The translations under genes and the position numbers were made by a program. The notes under the pieces were generated by a model, which saw only the letters and a program-made list of their open reading frames with translations, did not search any database and was not told where the DNA came from. A stretch of 64,000 nucleotides of DNA, from the NCBI RefSeq assembly GCF_000003195.3, contig NC_012877.2, positions 17,353,344 to 17,417,343 on the forward strand. Direction: 5' to 3'. The stretch comes from Sorghum bicolor. Lineage: Eukaryota > Streptophyta > Magnoliopsida > Poales > Poaceae. Shown in pieces: positions 1-11,500 of the stretch (within the stretch, counting starts at the first letter, position 1; the number at the start of each line of letters is the position of its first letter).

Positions 1-262
1 GCCCCGTTCGGCCTCCGCTTTCTTTCCGTGGCTTCTGGAGTCTTCTAGATGTAAGATAATTGCGCGGCACGTTAATATCTCTATGTAATCCCTACGTGTG
101 GGCCTTTCTTCCTTATTTCCTGATAACACCCTGCAGAAATAGACAAACACAAAAACTCGTGGAATTCTGTCAGATAAAACCCTAAGTTTAGATGTTGGTT
201 GTATTTGGATCTTTTTCTTTGTTTATTTGATAATTAAATTTGATACTTAAGGACCGTCAACA
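1..262 (-). repeat. 3' LTR (tail only) of the Athila-like element
   Basis: These bases match 18536-18796, the end of the right LTR, with about a dozen substitutions. The LTR ends at ...CGTCAACA (base 262). On the element's strand the LTR therefore begins TGTTGACGG. The rest of this LTR lies before the window. Confidence 0.9.
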
Positions 263-277
263 ATCTCCCCCAAGCTT
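263..277 (-). other. Polypurine tract of the Athila-like element
   Basis: Read on the minus strand this is AAGCTTGGGGGAG followed by AT, directly before the LTR. It is the expected plus-strand primer. Element A inserted with its target duplication CTTAC starting inside this tract at 275. Confidence 0.75.
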
Positions 278-279
278 AC

Positions 280-740
280 TGTCGACGAAAGCTAGTCGGC
301 AGTCTACCTTGGGGTATACCCACGGTAGTAGTTTATCGGTAGACGGTGCGCAAACTACGAACTCGATGGTGACGCAAGACACGGACAAGCTTTTTATCCA
401 GGTTCGGCCGCCGAGTTGGCGTAATACCTACGTCCTGCGTCTGGTTGTATTGATTTGTGCTGTGAGAATATGATGTCCTAGGGGGGGTCCCTTGCCCCTC
501 CTTATATAGTCTGGAGGGCAGGGTTACAGATCTGGAAACTAATCCTAGTCGGTTACAATTGCCATAGATAATTCGATATCAATTCCTATTCTAACCGACT
601 AGAATCCTGCTTGATCTCCACGTCTTGTTTCCTTGCGCGAAACTCCGAGCTGTCGGATCAAGCCTTGAACTCGTCTCGTAGTGGGCCAAGCTTCCTGGCT
701 GAAGTCTAGCCGTAAGGGTATAGGGGTTTATACCCCCACA
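280..740 (-). repeat. Element A 3' LTR (left copy)
   Basis: Starts TGTCGACG and ends ACCCCCACA, 461 bp. It is identical to 11779-12239 except one base. On the minus strand a TATA box (core ACTATATAAGG) lies at about 499-509, with a purine-rich stretch just downstream. As the 3' copy it would supply the polyadenylation end for the sense transcript. Confidence 0.95.
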
Positions 741-760
741 GCTAGTCCCCGAGCACCATG
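741..760 (-). other. Element A polypurine tract
   Basis: On the minus strand the sequence abutting the LTR is GGTGCTCGGGGACTAGC. It contains the GCTCGGGGACT core that recurs through the next 800 bp. Its position fits a PPT, though it is less purine-pure than usual. Confidence 0.6.
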
Positions 761-1313
761 TATTGTGATGCAACACGCCGTCTTGAGCTTCTTCGATCAG
801 CGAGGCTTGGCGTCTTCAATAAGTGGGAAGATCGCCCAAACAGTTGCAACGGTTCCTTGACCAACTCGAAAGACAGTTGATCAACATTGACATCGAAGAA
901 GCAGGTTGTTCGAAGAATGCATGGTGCTCTTTTAAAAAAAATTTCTTTCCTTGTGAAGTGTGCCCACTTTACCTTTTTGAAAGGTAAAAGCATCAAAAAA
1001 GCAAGCAAATTCACCGCTAGGTGAAGTGTGCCCACTTAGTCCCCGAGCCTGGTAGTAGGTGACGTAGGCACGTGGTGCCAGGGTCAAAAGAAAATTCCCC
1101 AAAGTAGTTTTGAGACTGAGATGCATCGCTAGATGCATCGTACCGATGTAGTCCCCGAGCTTGCTGGAAGGCGAATTATGAGCCTTGTAGCAAGGTCTAA
1201 AGTGAATTTACCAGTCCCCGAGCATGTCATGCTCGCCTGCAATTGAAAAGACCAATCGACCAGTCCCCAATCACTTAGTGTGCTTCTTGGAATTATATGT
1301 TGCTATACTGTAC

Positions 1314-1583
1314 GACCAGTCCCCGAGCGTCGAGTGCTCAGTGGTCGGTGCATGCTTTAAAGCTTTGAGCTGATAGACTGAGCGACCAGTCCCCGAGCGT
1401 CGAGTGCTCGGTGGTCGGTGCAGTCCTTGAAGTTCTGAGTTGATAGACTGGGCGACCAGTCCCCGAGCGTCGAGTGCTCGGTGGTCGGTGCAGTCCTTGA
1501 AGTTCTGAGTTGATAGACTGGGCGACCAGTCCCCGAGCGTCAAGTGCTCGGTGGTCGGTGCAGTCCCCGGATTGTTGACTCAC
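1314..1583. repeat. 70-bp tandem repeat array in the 3' region of element A
   Basis: Units start with GACCAGTCCCCGAGCG at 1314, 1384, 1454 and 1524, an exact 70-bp period with about 3.8 copies. Units 2 and 3 are nearly identical. Degenerate copies of the AGTCCCCGAGC core also occur near 744, 1038, 1150 and 1212. Each unit contains CGACCA and its reverse TGGTCG. The array lies upstream of the antisense gene and beside the PPT. Tandem repeats here are common in Tat-clade elements and could seed satellites or act as an upstream regulatory array. Confidence 0.9.
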
Positions 1584-1849
1584 TGGCGTATGTGTCTTCT
1601 TACTTTTGAAAAGATCTTTCCAGTTAAAGTTGACGTGACGAGGTCTCCTGACGATATGTCAGACGGACGCATGAAAAGTTGCACCTGGCAACTGTACAAC
1701 TGCTCTTTGCATGGTTTGAGAAAAGGAAACCATCAATTGGTACGAAAACTCCGCCGCATTAATTGTCTATAATCATTATAAACCGAAACGCCGCGTCCGC
1801 CGCATGGCCTGCCCACTTCCCGAGAATACAGGAAGTGGGAGAGGTGGAG

Positions 1850-1976
1850 TCGCGGGTTTATAAGGGTCTAATAGGTCCGCCTGTACCGCTTCGCCTGCCA
1901 TTGCCTTCAAGCCTTCCGCTCTCATCTTCTCCAATCTCCTGCATCTTCCTAACTCCAGCCCACATTCGCACCTCTA
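1850..1976 (+). promoter_or_regulatory. Putative promoter and 5' UTR of the antisense gene in element A
   Basis: A TATA-like TTTATAAG lies at about 1856-1863, roughly 115 bp before the ATG at 1977. It is followed by a C/T-rich leader, the usual layout of a plant core promoter and 5' UTR. The direction is opposite to the LTR promoter. No transcript evidence is available here. Confidence 0.5.
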
Positions 1977-4900
1977 ATGGCGAAGAGCGACTCCAGGAAG
2001 AGGGCCGAACTGATGGCCAAGGAGTGGAAGAAGTCTCGCAGCACCACAAAATCTCTTGGTGACCTCGTCGATATGGGGCTTTTGCACGGCGCAGAGCTCG
2101 GCGGCTGGAGGGCACCGGAGGGGGAGAGCTACCCCGACCCTCGCGCCGGTGAGATCGTCGTTTTTGAAGATTTCGTTAAGAGAGGCTTTGGTGTTCCTGT
2201 TCATCCTTTTCTTCAAGGTCTTCTTTTGTACTATGAGATCGGGATTTGCAATCTGCACCCGAACTCAATTCTCCTTATTTCCACCTTCATCCACCTGTGC
2301 GAGGCCTATGTTGGCATAGAGCCGCACTTCGATCTTTTCCGATATCTTTTCTGCTTGAGGAAGAAGGGAGCAGTTGGAGGCTCCAAGGTTGCAGGTGGAG
2401 TATACCTCAACCTTCGTGATGGGATGAAGAATCGCTACCTGCACTGCCCATGGAACACTTCCTTGACCGAATGGTACAGGAAGTGGTTCTACATCAGGGA
2501 GGAACCGGGCAGCTCCACGTTCTGCGACGTGGGATACATTCCTGAGAAGAGGACGAGCTGGACCGACCGCCCGGAGTTCGACGGTCCAGTGGCGGATCTC
2601 ATGAAGCTGATCGACTGGTCGCGCCTGGACGGGCTTGGCGTGGTCGGCAACTTCATTTGCCGCCGGGTGATGCCCTGCCAGAAGAGGGTGCACTCGGCGT
2701 ACGAGTATGCCGGAAGCGCAGACCCGACCAGGATGCGGTCGGAGATATTGGAGAAAGCGGAGGTACAACAGCTGTTGAACGAGCTGTTTAACTTCGCGGA
2801 CGGGGGCTTCATCCGTGGTAGTGATCGGGTGCAAGCCTTCAAGTTAGGACAACCAGCACCAAAGGTATGTAGCAGATTCTGTTTTAGCATTCGTATATCG
2901 TCGGCAGTTGACCCATCTATGTTGCTTTTGCAGATCGGCGGTGTCGACCGGTGCACAGTGTATGTATCACTGGCACCGGGGATGGAAAATCCTGCGGGAG
3001 AAGACCCGCCAGAGGAGGACGCTGCTCGGTGTACTCATTACACTAGCAGTGAAGAGGACCAAGCCCGCCCCATCCCGACCTCCAAAGAGAGGGTAGCGGG
3101 GAAGAGGCCATTGCCGGCAGATCCTTTGCCGGCGGATCTTCCGGCGGAGAGCAGCCAAGCACCGAAGCGTCGTCGGCTCGTGCGGATCGTTGACGACGAC
3201 GACGACGAGGAGGAGGCTGCGCCGTCGTTGGTCCGACGGCCCCGGGGTCGCCTAGGTAATGCGCCGGCCGCTACTGATCGGGTGGCCAGCGACGCCCCGG
3301 CACCGCAAGTTGTCGAGACGGGGGCGCAGGTGCCGACCGGCCGGGCGAGGAGGAGGTTCACCGCCACCCACCGTCGATCAGACCTGTAAGTGTTCGACTT
3401 ACGTATTTTTGGACTCCTCTTTGATTTTTCTTTTTTTTCGAAATTTGACTGTTGTTCCTGTAGTGCGGCGTCGGATGTCGACCCCGGCCAGGTTGCCAGC
3501 CAAGGGACGGGCGAGCCTGCCCGCGGTTCTGGGGATGCGGCCCCCCAGACCACAGAGCAGCCAACAGCTGCAGTCGCGCCTGGGAGCACCGAGGGGCTCC
3601 CGAGCGCGGCACCGACCACGGCAAGCAGCCCGACCAGGGCTGGAGAGGCTCCCCCAACTGACTCCTCAGAGAAGGGAAGATCTCCGACCGCTCCTCCTGC
3701 CGGGGGGAGTGAAGTCCCCACGCCGCCCCGAGCAGGAGCCTCCTCTGCTGCGGGCTCCCCAGGTCTGGTCCAAGGGCCAGTAATACCTGGGACCACCACC
3801 GGGGGTGACGCAACACAGGAGGAGGAAACCCGGGCGGCCTCCGATGATGAGGTGGAAGAGATCGAGGGTCGTCCCCGTGATGGCCGCCAACACGTGTATG
3901 TGTGGCGCCAACGCGGGGATCACTTTATCGGGCACGAGGAGCTCGCCGAGACCGAAGAGGCCGCCAGGGTGGAGCGCGCGGCCAAGCGCCTCGTCGACGA
4001 AGTCAAGGTAAGCGGCTTTTTGCACTGCTGCACATTCTTTTGCCTTGTCTTGCATGGTCGTTATATGCTTGCTTTGTAGGACGCAATGAAAACGGCGAAG
4101 TACCGGAAACGGTGCTTTGACCAGATAGAAGGCGTCATGGCCGAGAACAAGGCCCTTGCCGCGGAGGTAGACCAGTTGCGGGCGGAGGTCGGGGAGAAGG
4201 TGGTCGAGATGAGTGCCGAAAAGGAGCGTCGTCTCGACCTCGCTCGTCGTTTGGCCGACCAGTACCGGCTGCAAGAAGGTTAGTCACACGCTCCGAGCAG
4301 CTTCGCGTATTTGTATAGTTTGCTTTGCTGACCAGTTTAGGATTCACGCAGACTTGGAGGAGGAGGTGGCGAGCCTCCAACAAGAGAAGGAGCAGCTCAG
4401 CCAACAGCTCGCCGGTGCGCTGGAGTCCGGGCGGCGAGCAGGAGAGGAGTTGGGTCGAAAAGACCGGGAGCTATCTGGTAATGGTTGCCGCCTTGTTGGT
4501 TACTGCCTGCCCCTTTTTTATGCCGAAAATAACGCTTCGTTTCGTTTGCAGTGCTCAAGGTGAACGCCAAAAAGCACCTGGACGATCTGACCAAGGACCG
4601 GGACTCCTGGAAGGTCAACTGTTGCAGGATCTGGAAAGGAGTGTCCCCGGTCCTAGACCTGATCAGTCCCGAGCTCCCGGAGAGCCAGCCCCGCGCGCCG
4701 CAGTTGACCCCGGTCGAGAAGGCGCAACGGGCGTGGGACTGGCTCCAGCAGTTTGTGAAGGACGCCGGGGACTTTGCCGGCGCACACGTCCTCAGCATGG
4801 TGCGCGCCCACTACCCCCTGGTCGACTTGAGCAGGCTGGAGAAGGGGTACCCGAAGGAAGTCGGCCCGCAGGATGCGGACGAGCTTCGGAGTAGTCTGCT

Positions 4901-5126
4901 GGACTTGTCGTCGACAGTGATCGGCGACATCAATCTGTGTGGAACGGCCACTCCTCCAGACCAGCCGAGCTCAGATAGGTCGGCCAGGGAGTTGTCGGGC
5001 GCGTCCGTTGCTGGAGATGGGCGGTCGACGCCTGCGGTCTCGACCAGCCAGGCGCCGGTGGCCCCGACCCCTTCGTCCGGGCAGCAGGGCCAGGCGGGTG
5101 ATCAGCCCGAGCAGCTAGGCCAATAA
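1977..5126 (+). CDS. Six-exon antisense accessory gene of element A (PF04195-like)
   Basis: The gene model is join(1977..2864, 2934..3385, 3464..4007, 4080..4278, 4352..4477, 4552..5126), 927 aa. All five introns are 69-78 bp with GT..AG ends, and the reading frame is preserved across every junction. Residues about 30-260 resemble the 'putative gypsy type transposon' domain (Transposase_28, PF04195). The middle is acidic and Pro/Ser/Thr-rich, including a run of Asp about residue 385. Exons 3 end to 6 start encode a heptad-like coiled coil rich in Glu, Leu, Lys and Gln. A TATA box precedes it and AATAAA-like signals follow the stop (5122 and about 5199). It runs against gag-pol, between pol and the 3' LTR, as in other Tat elements with extra ORFs. 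Its function is unknown. It is intact, with no stops or frameshifts. The family name is from memory of the motif style. Confidence 0.85.
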
Positions 5127-5403
5127 AGTAGTCTGTAGGAATAGACTAGTGTCTGCCCGTCAGGGTATTTATTGTAAACTTTGTATGTAAAGTTTGTAAT
5201 AAAGTTTACTTTTTGTCATGACTGTTGTTTTGAGCGCTGTAAAAATATCTGAGTGACGTGTCACCGTATTTGTCTTGGTTGTCGCTAAGAGCATCCATTG
5301 CGGGAGTTTTGCCGAGTGCTGTGTGTGACAAGGTATAGGCAAAAAATAGAGAATTTCATTATCAAAAATTATAAGATACTTACAAACGAAAGTCATTAAA
5401 ACT
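5127..5403. other. Convergent 3' ends of the antisense gene and pol
   Basis: This is a 277-bp noncoding gap between two genes that face each other. AATAAA-like motifs at about 5122 and 5199 suit the antisense gene. No other feature was seen. Confidence 0.5.
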
Positions 5404-8400
5404 TTATGGATAGAAACGTCGCAGTTTGTCGATGTGCCAAGAGTTAGGCACTCGTGTTCCGTCTGGGTATGCCAATCTGTAGGACGTAGGTCGTGTGACC
5501 TCGGTCACCACGAAGGGTCCTTCCCAGGGAGTGGATAGCTTGTGCATTCCCTCCTGGCTTGTTTTCCATCGAAGCACCAGATCGCCGACCACGAAGGAAC
5601 GGTCCTTGACGTTCCTGTTGTAGTATCGCCTGACTGCCGCAAGATATTTTGCTGTTCGGAGACATGAAACTAAACGCTTTTCCTCCATGCAATTGATTTC
5701 GAGTTCTCTGGCGTTGTCGGCGGTCGCCTGGTCGAAGTGCTCGATTCTAGGAGATCCGAAGTGTATGTCAGACGGCAAGACCGCCTCTGCACCGTACACC
5801 ATGAAGTAGGGAGACACCCCTGTGTTTCGACTGGTCTGAGTTCGGAGGCCCCAGACTACTGCCGGCAATTCTTTCATCCATCGACCGGGTGCTCTGTCGT
5901 TTTCGGTGTACAACCTTTTCTTTAGGGCGTCAACGATCATTCCGTTAGCACGTTCAACTTGACCGTTGGCACGTGGATGTGCCACTGACACATATTTTAT
6001 GACTATGCCTCTGTCATCGCAGAAATCCCAAAAAGTGGTGCCAGTAAACTGAGTGCCCAGGTCGGTGATTATGCTGTTCGGGATGCCGAATCTGTGTATG
6101 ATTTGATTGAGGAACTCCACAGCCTTCTCGGAGGTTGCCTTGACCAGGGGCATGTATTCAATCCACTTGGAGAACTTGTCGATTAACACGAAGACAAACT
6201 TGAAATTGCCCGGGGCTGGTTTAAATGGTCCGATCATGTCGAGCCCCCAGCAAGCAAAGGGCCAAGACGACGGGATGGTTTGAATTTCATGGGCAGGTAC
6301 GTGGGTCCTCTTAGCGAAAAACTGACATCCTTCGCAATGCCGAACCAGTTTTTCTGCGTCGCCGACCGCGGTTGGCCAATAAAAACCTGCTCGGAAAGCC
6401 TTTCCGACCAGCGTTCTAGATGCGGCGTGATTGCCGCAGGATCCGGCGTGTATGTCCTCCAAGAGCTTGATACCATCATCTTGGGGTATGCACTTGAGCA
6501 GTACTTCGGAGCTTGCGTTTTTCCGCATGAGTTTTCCGTCGACCAGGATGTAGTTCTTTGATCGTCGGATGAGGCGCTCGTTCTCTGTTTTGTCCTGAAA
6601 GCCTGTCCCGTCTGATATGTATTTGATGAACGGGGTACGCCAGTCACGCCCACCGGTTGTCGGAGTGGCGTCATCTATGAGCATTGCCTCGGTGTGTTGC
6701 TTGTCGACCAGGGGGGAGCTTACGCTTGGCTCATGGATATCCTGGACGAAAATACCCCACGGGATTGGGGCCCGAGATGAGCCTAACTTTGACAACGCAT
6801 CTGCTGCTTGGTTCTTATCCCGGACCACGTGGATGTACTCTATGCCATAGAAGTTAGTTTCCCATTTGCGAATTTCTTTGCAGTAGAGATCCATCTTCTC
6901 GTGGGTTGCGTCCCACTCCTTGTTGAGCTGGTTGATGACCAAAGCGGAGTCGCCGTAGACATAGAGGCGCTTGACCCCCAGTTCAACGGCTAGTCGTATG
7001 CCATGTAAGCATGCTTCGTATTCGGCGACGTTGTTTGACGCCGGAAAAAGGATCCGAAGGACGTAACGGAGTTTGTCCTTGTTGGGTGAGACGAACAATA
7101 TCCCAGCGCCTGCACCGTTGATGTTCAAGGACCCATCAAAGAACATTGACCAGTGGTCTGAGACATCTGGAACGGAAGGCTCGTTGAGATCCATCCATTC
7201 GGCAATGAAATCGATCAGGGCTTGAGACTTGACAGTGGTGCGACTCTGGAACTCTAGGGAAAATGGACATAATTCCATTGCCCATTTCACGATTCTGCCA
7301 TTGGCGTCTTTATTGCGCAGGATGTCCCCGAGAGGAAAGCTGGTTGTCACCAGGACTCGATGGCCGTCGAAGTAGTGCTTCAGCTTTCTTGACGTTATCA
7401 GGATGGCGTATATAAGCTTCTGTATTTGTGGGTACCTGGCCTTGGATTCGTTTAAAACTTCGCTTATGAAGTAAACGGGTCTCTGGACCTTGAAGACGTG
7501 ACCTGGTTCATCTCGCTCGACCACTATTGCCGTGGAAACAACCCTGTCGGTTGCAGCAATGTAAAGGAGTAGGTCTTCATTGGGCTGAGGCGCTGTGAGG
7601 ACAGGCGGTGAAGTGAGGAAGGTCTTAAGCTGAGTGAACGCAGCGTCGGCTTCCTCTGTCCAAGAGAATTTTTCTGACGCTTTCAATAGTTTGAAGAAAG
7701 GGAGGCCTTTTTCTCCCAGCCTTGAGATGAAACGACTGAGGGCGGCCATGCATCCGGTTAGCTTCTGAATATCCTTGACGTTCTTCGGTGGTCGCATGTC
7801 GAGTACGGCTTTGACTTTTGAAGGGTTTGGTCGTATGCCGTCGCGACTGACGACGTTGCCGAGCAGTAGACCGGAAGGAACGCCGAAAATGCATTTCTTG
7901 GGGTTGAGCTTCCACTTGTACCTATTGAGTGCCTTGAAGGTTCGGTCTAAGTTGTCGATTAGGGTGCTCGCGTCCCTTGTTTTTACGACCACGTCGTCCA
8001 CATAGGCCTCAACGAGGTCATCGCGAATCTCGTCGTGGAGGCATTGCTGGATGGCCCTTTGATAAGTGGCCCCGGCGTTTTTAAGTCCGAAAGACATGGT
8101 AGTGTAACAGTATGCGCCGAAGGGTGTGATGAAGGATGTTTTGATCTGATCTTCTTCCTTTAACGAGATCTGGTGATAACCAGAGTAGCAATCTAGAAAG
8201 GAGAGGAGTTCGCATCCGGCCGTTGAGTCGACCACCTCGTCGATGCAAGGAAGACCAAAAGGATCTTTAGGACAGTGTTTGTTGAGATCGGTGTAATCAA
8301 CGCACATTCTCCATTCATTATTCTTTTTGCGTACAAGAACCGGATTGGCAAGCCAATCGGGATGATACACTTCTTTTATGAATCCGGCTGCTAGAAGCCG

Positions 8401-8589
8401 TGTTATTTCTGTCCTAATAGCCTCCTTTTTGTCACGAGCAAACCGTCGCAGTTTTTGCTTGATTGGTCTTGCGGTCTTCGAGACATTTAAGGAGTGCTCG
8501 ATCAGGTTTCGTGGGACACCGGGCATGTCTGCGGGTTTCCATGCGAAAACGCTCACGTTGTCCCTTAGAAACCTGACGAGCGCGTCTTC
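5404..8589 (-). CDS. Element A pol: RT, RNase H, archaeal-type RNase H, integrase
   Basis: Open frame of about 1,060 codons. Counting from 8556, RT carries YVDD at about residues 185-188. A conventional RNase H comes next, then a second RNase H with FFDGS, AEYEA, YGDSAL and NQAADAL. The integrase has an HHCC zinc module (H...H, then CEGC), a DDE core ([22 protein letters not shown]) and a C-terminal GPF/Y-type module (WEGPFVV). The TD of the second catalytic motif is followed by LGTQF rather than the usual NGTQF. No ATG lies near the natural N-terminus: the frame is continuous with gag-protease across a TAG at 8592-8590, and the first ATG falls inside the RT leader. Expression therefore needs readthrough, splicing or a reverted stop. 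Otherwise it looks functional. Confidence 0.95.
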   Translation of the reverse strand, partial: EDALVRFLRDNVSVFAWKPADMPGVPRNLIEHSLNVSKTARPIKQKLRRFARDKKEAIRTEITRLLAAGFIKEVYHPDWLANPVLVRKKNNEWRMCVDYTDLNKHCPKDPFGLPCIDEVVDSTAGCELLSFLDCYSGYHQISLKEEDQIKTSFITPFGAYCYTTMSFGLKNAGATYQRAIQQCLHDEIRDDLVEAYVDDVVVKTRDASTLIDNLDRTFKALNRYKWKLNPKKCIFGVPSGLLLGNVVSRDGIRPNPSKVKAVLDMRPPKNVKDIQKLTGCMAALSRFISRLGEKGLPFFKLLKASEKFSWTEEADAAFTQLKTFLTSPPVLTAPQPNEDLLLYIAATDRVVSTAIVVERDEPGHVFKVQRPVYFISEVLNESKARYPQIQKLIYAILITSRKLKHYFDGHRVLVTTSFPLGDILRNKDANGRIVKWAMELCPFSLEFQSRTTVKSQALIDFIAEWMDLNEPSVPDVSDHWSMFFDGSLNINGAGAGILFVSPNKDKLRYVLRILFPASNNVAEYEACLHGIRLAVELGVKRLYVYGDSALVINQLNKEWDATHEKMDLYCKEIRKWETNFYGIEYIHVVRDKNQAADALSKLGSSRAPIPWGIFVQDIHEPSVSSPLVDKQHTEAMLIDDATPTTGGRDWRTPFIKYISDGTGFQDKTENERLIRRSKNYILVDGKLMRKNASSEVLLKCIPQDDGIKLLEDIHAGSCGNHAASRTLVGKAFRAGFYWPTAVGDAEKLVRHCEGCQFFAKRTHVPAHEIQTIPSSWPFACWGLDMIGPFKPAPGNFKFVFVLIDKFSKWIEYMPLVKATSEKAVEFLNQIIHRFGIPNSIITDLGTQFTGTTFWDFCDDRGIVIKYVSVAHPRANGQVERANGMIVDALKKRLYTENDRAPGRWMKELPAVVWGLRTQTSRNTGVSPYFMVYGAEAVLPSDIHFGSPRIEHFDQATADNARELEINCMEEKRLVSCLRTAKYLAAVRRYYNRNVKDRSFVVGDLVLRWKTSQEGMHKLSTPWEGPFVVTEVTRPTSYRLAYPDGTRVPNSWHIDKLRRFYP

Positions 8590-8592
8590 CTA
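8590..8592 (-). other. In-frame TAG between protease and reverse transcriptase (element A)
   Basis: Reading on the minus strand, ...GAT CCA AAA TAG GAA GAC... leaves both sides in one frame. It could be a suppressible stop, a stop removed by splicing as in Ogre elements (whose intron lies at the same place), or a simple nonsense mutation. Confidence 0.9.
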
Positions 8593-11500
8593 TTTTGGAT
8601 CCAGGTTAGCCCCGATGAGGGCTGTCTTCTCGGGGTTGCCTTCGACCAGCTGCACTTCCTTGTACTCCTTGGATTTCGAATTCTTTCTGGCTGTCTCCTG
8701 CTCAGGTAATCGGAGCTGGTCGGGAGGCAGCTGTGCGGCTTGGTTTGTTGTTTCCGCCATGCGGATTGAGAGGTCAATTGCCTCGGTGATCTTGAAGCTT
8801 TCTTCTTCGCAGGTGTACGCAGTGTAGACGTTGCCTCTGACGGTTAGGACACCCTTCTCCGTGGGCATCTTAAGGACTAGGTATGAGTAGTGCGGGACTG
8901 CCATGAACTTTGTCAGCGATGGGCGGCCCAGTATGGCGTGGTAGGTCCCGTCGAAGTCCGCGACTACGAAGTTGATGAACTCCGTCCGGAAGTGATCGGG
9001 TGTGCCGAATTGGACAGGCAATGTTATCTGTCCGAGGGGCACCGAACTTTGACCTGGCAAAACCCCCCAGAATTGGGCGTCGTAAGGTTTTAGTTGCGCC
9101 GGTGATATCTTGAGGGCGGGCAGGCTGTTGCGGAAGAGGATGTCGATGGAGCTTCCCCCGTCCACGAGCACGCGCTCGAATCTGATGCTATTGATGCAGG
9201 GATCAAGAATCAGTGGGAAACGACCCGGCTCTGGGATAGCGGCCCACTGGTCCTTCCTGCTGAACGAGATCTCCCTGTGGGACCACGCGGGAAATTTCGG
9301 ATCTGCGATCAGCCCGTCCGTGCTGTCTATGTTGAGGCAGGCTCTCTTTAACAGCTTTCTTTCTCGCTTGGACTCAGTGGAGACCTTGCCCCCGAAAATG
9401 GAGTGGACCACGTCGGTGGGGCTGACGTATTGGTGTCGGGGGTCCCTGTCTTGGTCCTCATCCTCATCTTCGTGGTCGTGCCCGTCGCGCTTGTTATTTT
9501 TCTTGGCGGAGTCCTCTTGGGCGGCCCGCCGTGTATAGATACTTTTGAGGACGCGGCACTCTTCCATGGTATGGTTAGACTTTGGGTGTAGCTGGCACGG
9601 TCCCTTCAACGTTTTGTTGTAGTCGTCTTGGTAGTCCCGTCGTCCATTGGGACGTTTGACCGTATTTACTTCGTGGTCGTATTCGCGAGGGCGCTTTCCT
9701 CTGAAGTCGTCGCGGCTGTCGCGCCGCCGATCCCAACCCTCTCGGTGATCGCGGTTGTCGGAGCGGCGGTGATTTCTGTTGTCGTAGCGACCACGACCGT
9801 CATCTCGCCGGGAGGGCTGGTCGGCGCCTCTCGCATCGTCTCGGATTAGTTTTTCTGCGTCATCAGCATCGGCGTAATTTTTAGCCGTGGCGAGGAGCTC
9901 TGCTACCGTTGATGGGCGCTTACGCAACAGCTTGTTCCTCAGCGCTTCATGGAAACGCAAGCCCTTGATAAAGGCTGATATGGCCTCATCATGAGAAATC
10001 TTCGGGATTTTGAGGCGCATATCCGAGAATCGTCGGATGTAATCGCGCAGAGGTTCATTCTTCCTGTCTCTTATCCTTTCAAGGTCATACTTGTTTCCGG
10101 GCTGCTCGCATGTGGCGATGAAGTTGTCGATGAAAGCCTGTCGTAGCTCTTCCCAAGAGTCGAAGGAGTCCTCGGGCAAGCCGAGAAGCCACTGATGACC
10201 AGCCTGGTCGAGGACTACGGGGAAGTAGTTAGCCATGACGTGCTCATCTCCTGCCGCTGATCGGACGGCGATTTCATAGAGAGTGATCCAGTTCCCTGGA
10301 TTTTCCTTGCCGTCGTATTTTTTAAGTTTTTCGAGTTTGAAATTGCGGGACCACACGACCTGGCGGAGGTGTGAGGAGAACTGCCTTAGGCCCGGAGGTC
10401 CGTGAGTTGCATCGTACTCGATGCGGCGCAGGTTTTCGTGGACTGCCCTCTCTGCGGCGCGCCTGTTGATGCGGTCCCGGGCATCTTTGGGAGGGATGTC
10501 GTGGCGGAGATCCTTGTGTTGATTTTCTTCTTGGCCGCGTGCGCGGTTCTGCTGGCGGCGGCCATCGGCGTCCCGACCACCATCGTCGCGCCGTGAGTCC
10601 CCTCGGCGGTTGTCGGGGGAGCGGCTGCGGTGACGCCTGCTGGGTGAGGCCCGGCTACGATTAGTCTGGTCGGAGGCGGCTTCCGTATAAGAAACGTCCT
10701 GGACTCTCTTGAGCAGAGTGGCTGTCTGTCCCATTGCGGCGATCAGGTGTGCTCGGATGCTGGTCCGGACTCCCTGGCATTCGGGGGTGTCAGGAAGCCG
10801 ATCCAGGTTGGCCATGGCGACAGCCACGTTGGCGCTTGGCGTTTTGTAGACCGGCTGGTCCCCGACCATGTCAAAGGCATCTTTGAGGTTACTTGGTTGC
10901 ATCTGTTGTTGCTCGTCCGCACGCCGTCGGGTGCGATCGGCGTTACGCTGTTCGCGGAGTTGCCTCTGGTCATCTGTTTCTCCGTCAACAGCCGGTTCGT
11001 CGGCGCTGACATTGAACACAATATCCCCTCGCCGGGGGGGGAATATCGGGAATCGGTCGAAACCCGGAGGGTGTGAAGGAAAATCCAGGTCGTAGCCCTC
11101 GTCTTCGGTGTTTATAACCTCGGTGGGGACGGAGCCGGTGCTTGAGTTGGTGCTGGAAACCTGGCCGTCCCGTAGCTCTCGGATTGTCACCATGTTGACA
11201 TGGTGACGATTGTTCCTTGTCGGCGACCAGCCCGCTTTGCTGAAAACGGATTGGACATGCTGTGAGTAAACAGAGGCCGAGTTGTTCAGGCCGCAAGGAT
11301 AGTCTTCCCTTTTGAGCTCGACGGATCGTCCTGAGAGGGTTGAGGTTATCGTCAGGGACGTTCCCAGCCGTTCGTGTGTGGCGACACGAGTTGGCCGGCG
11401 GGATTTCGAAAAATCCGCTCGAGCAGCTTGGTCGGGCCGGCGGAGAACTCCATCTACTAGTTGGGAGACTTCGAGTAGCTTGGAGTCAGCGCGACCGAGC

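Noticed and set aside
240..473. 77-codon ORF repeated at 11748-11972
   Set aside because: Both lie in the two LTR copies of element A and run against LTR transcription; repetition reflects the LTR, not a gene.
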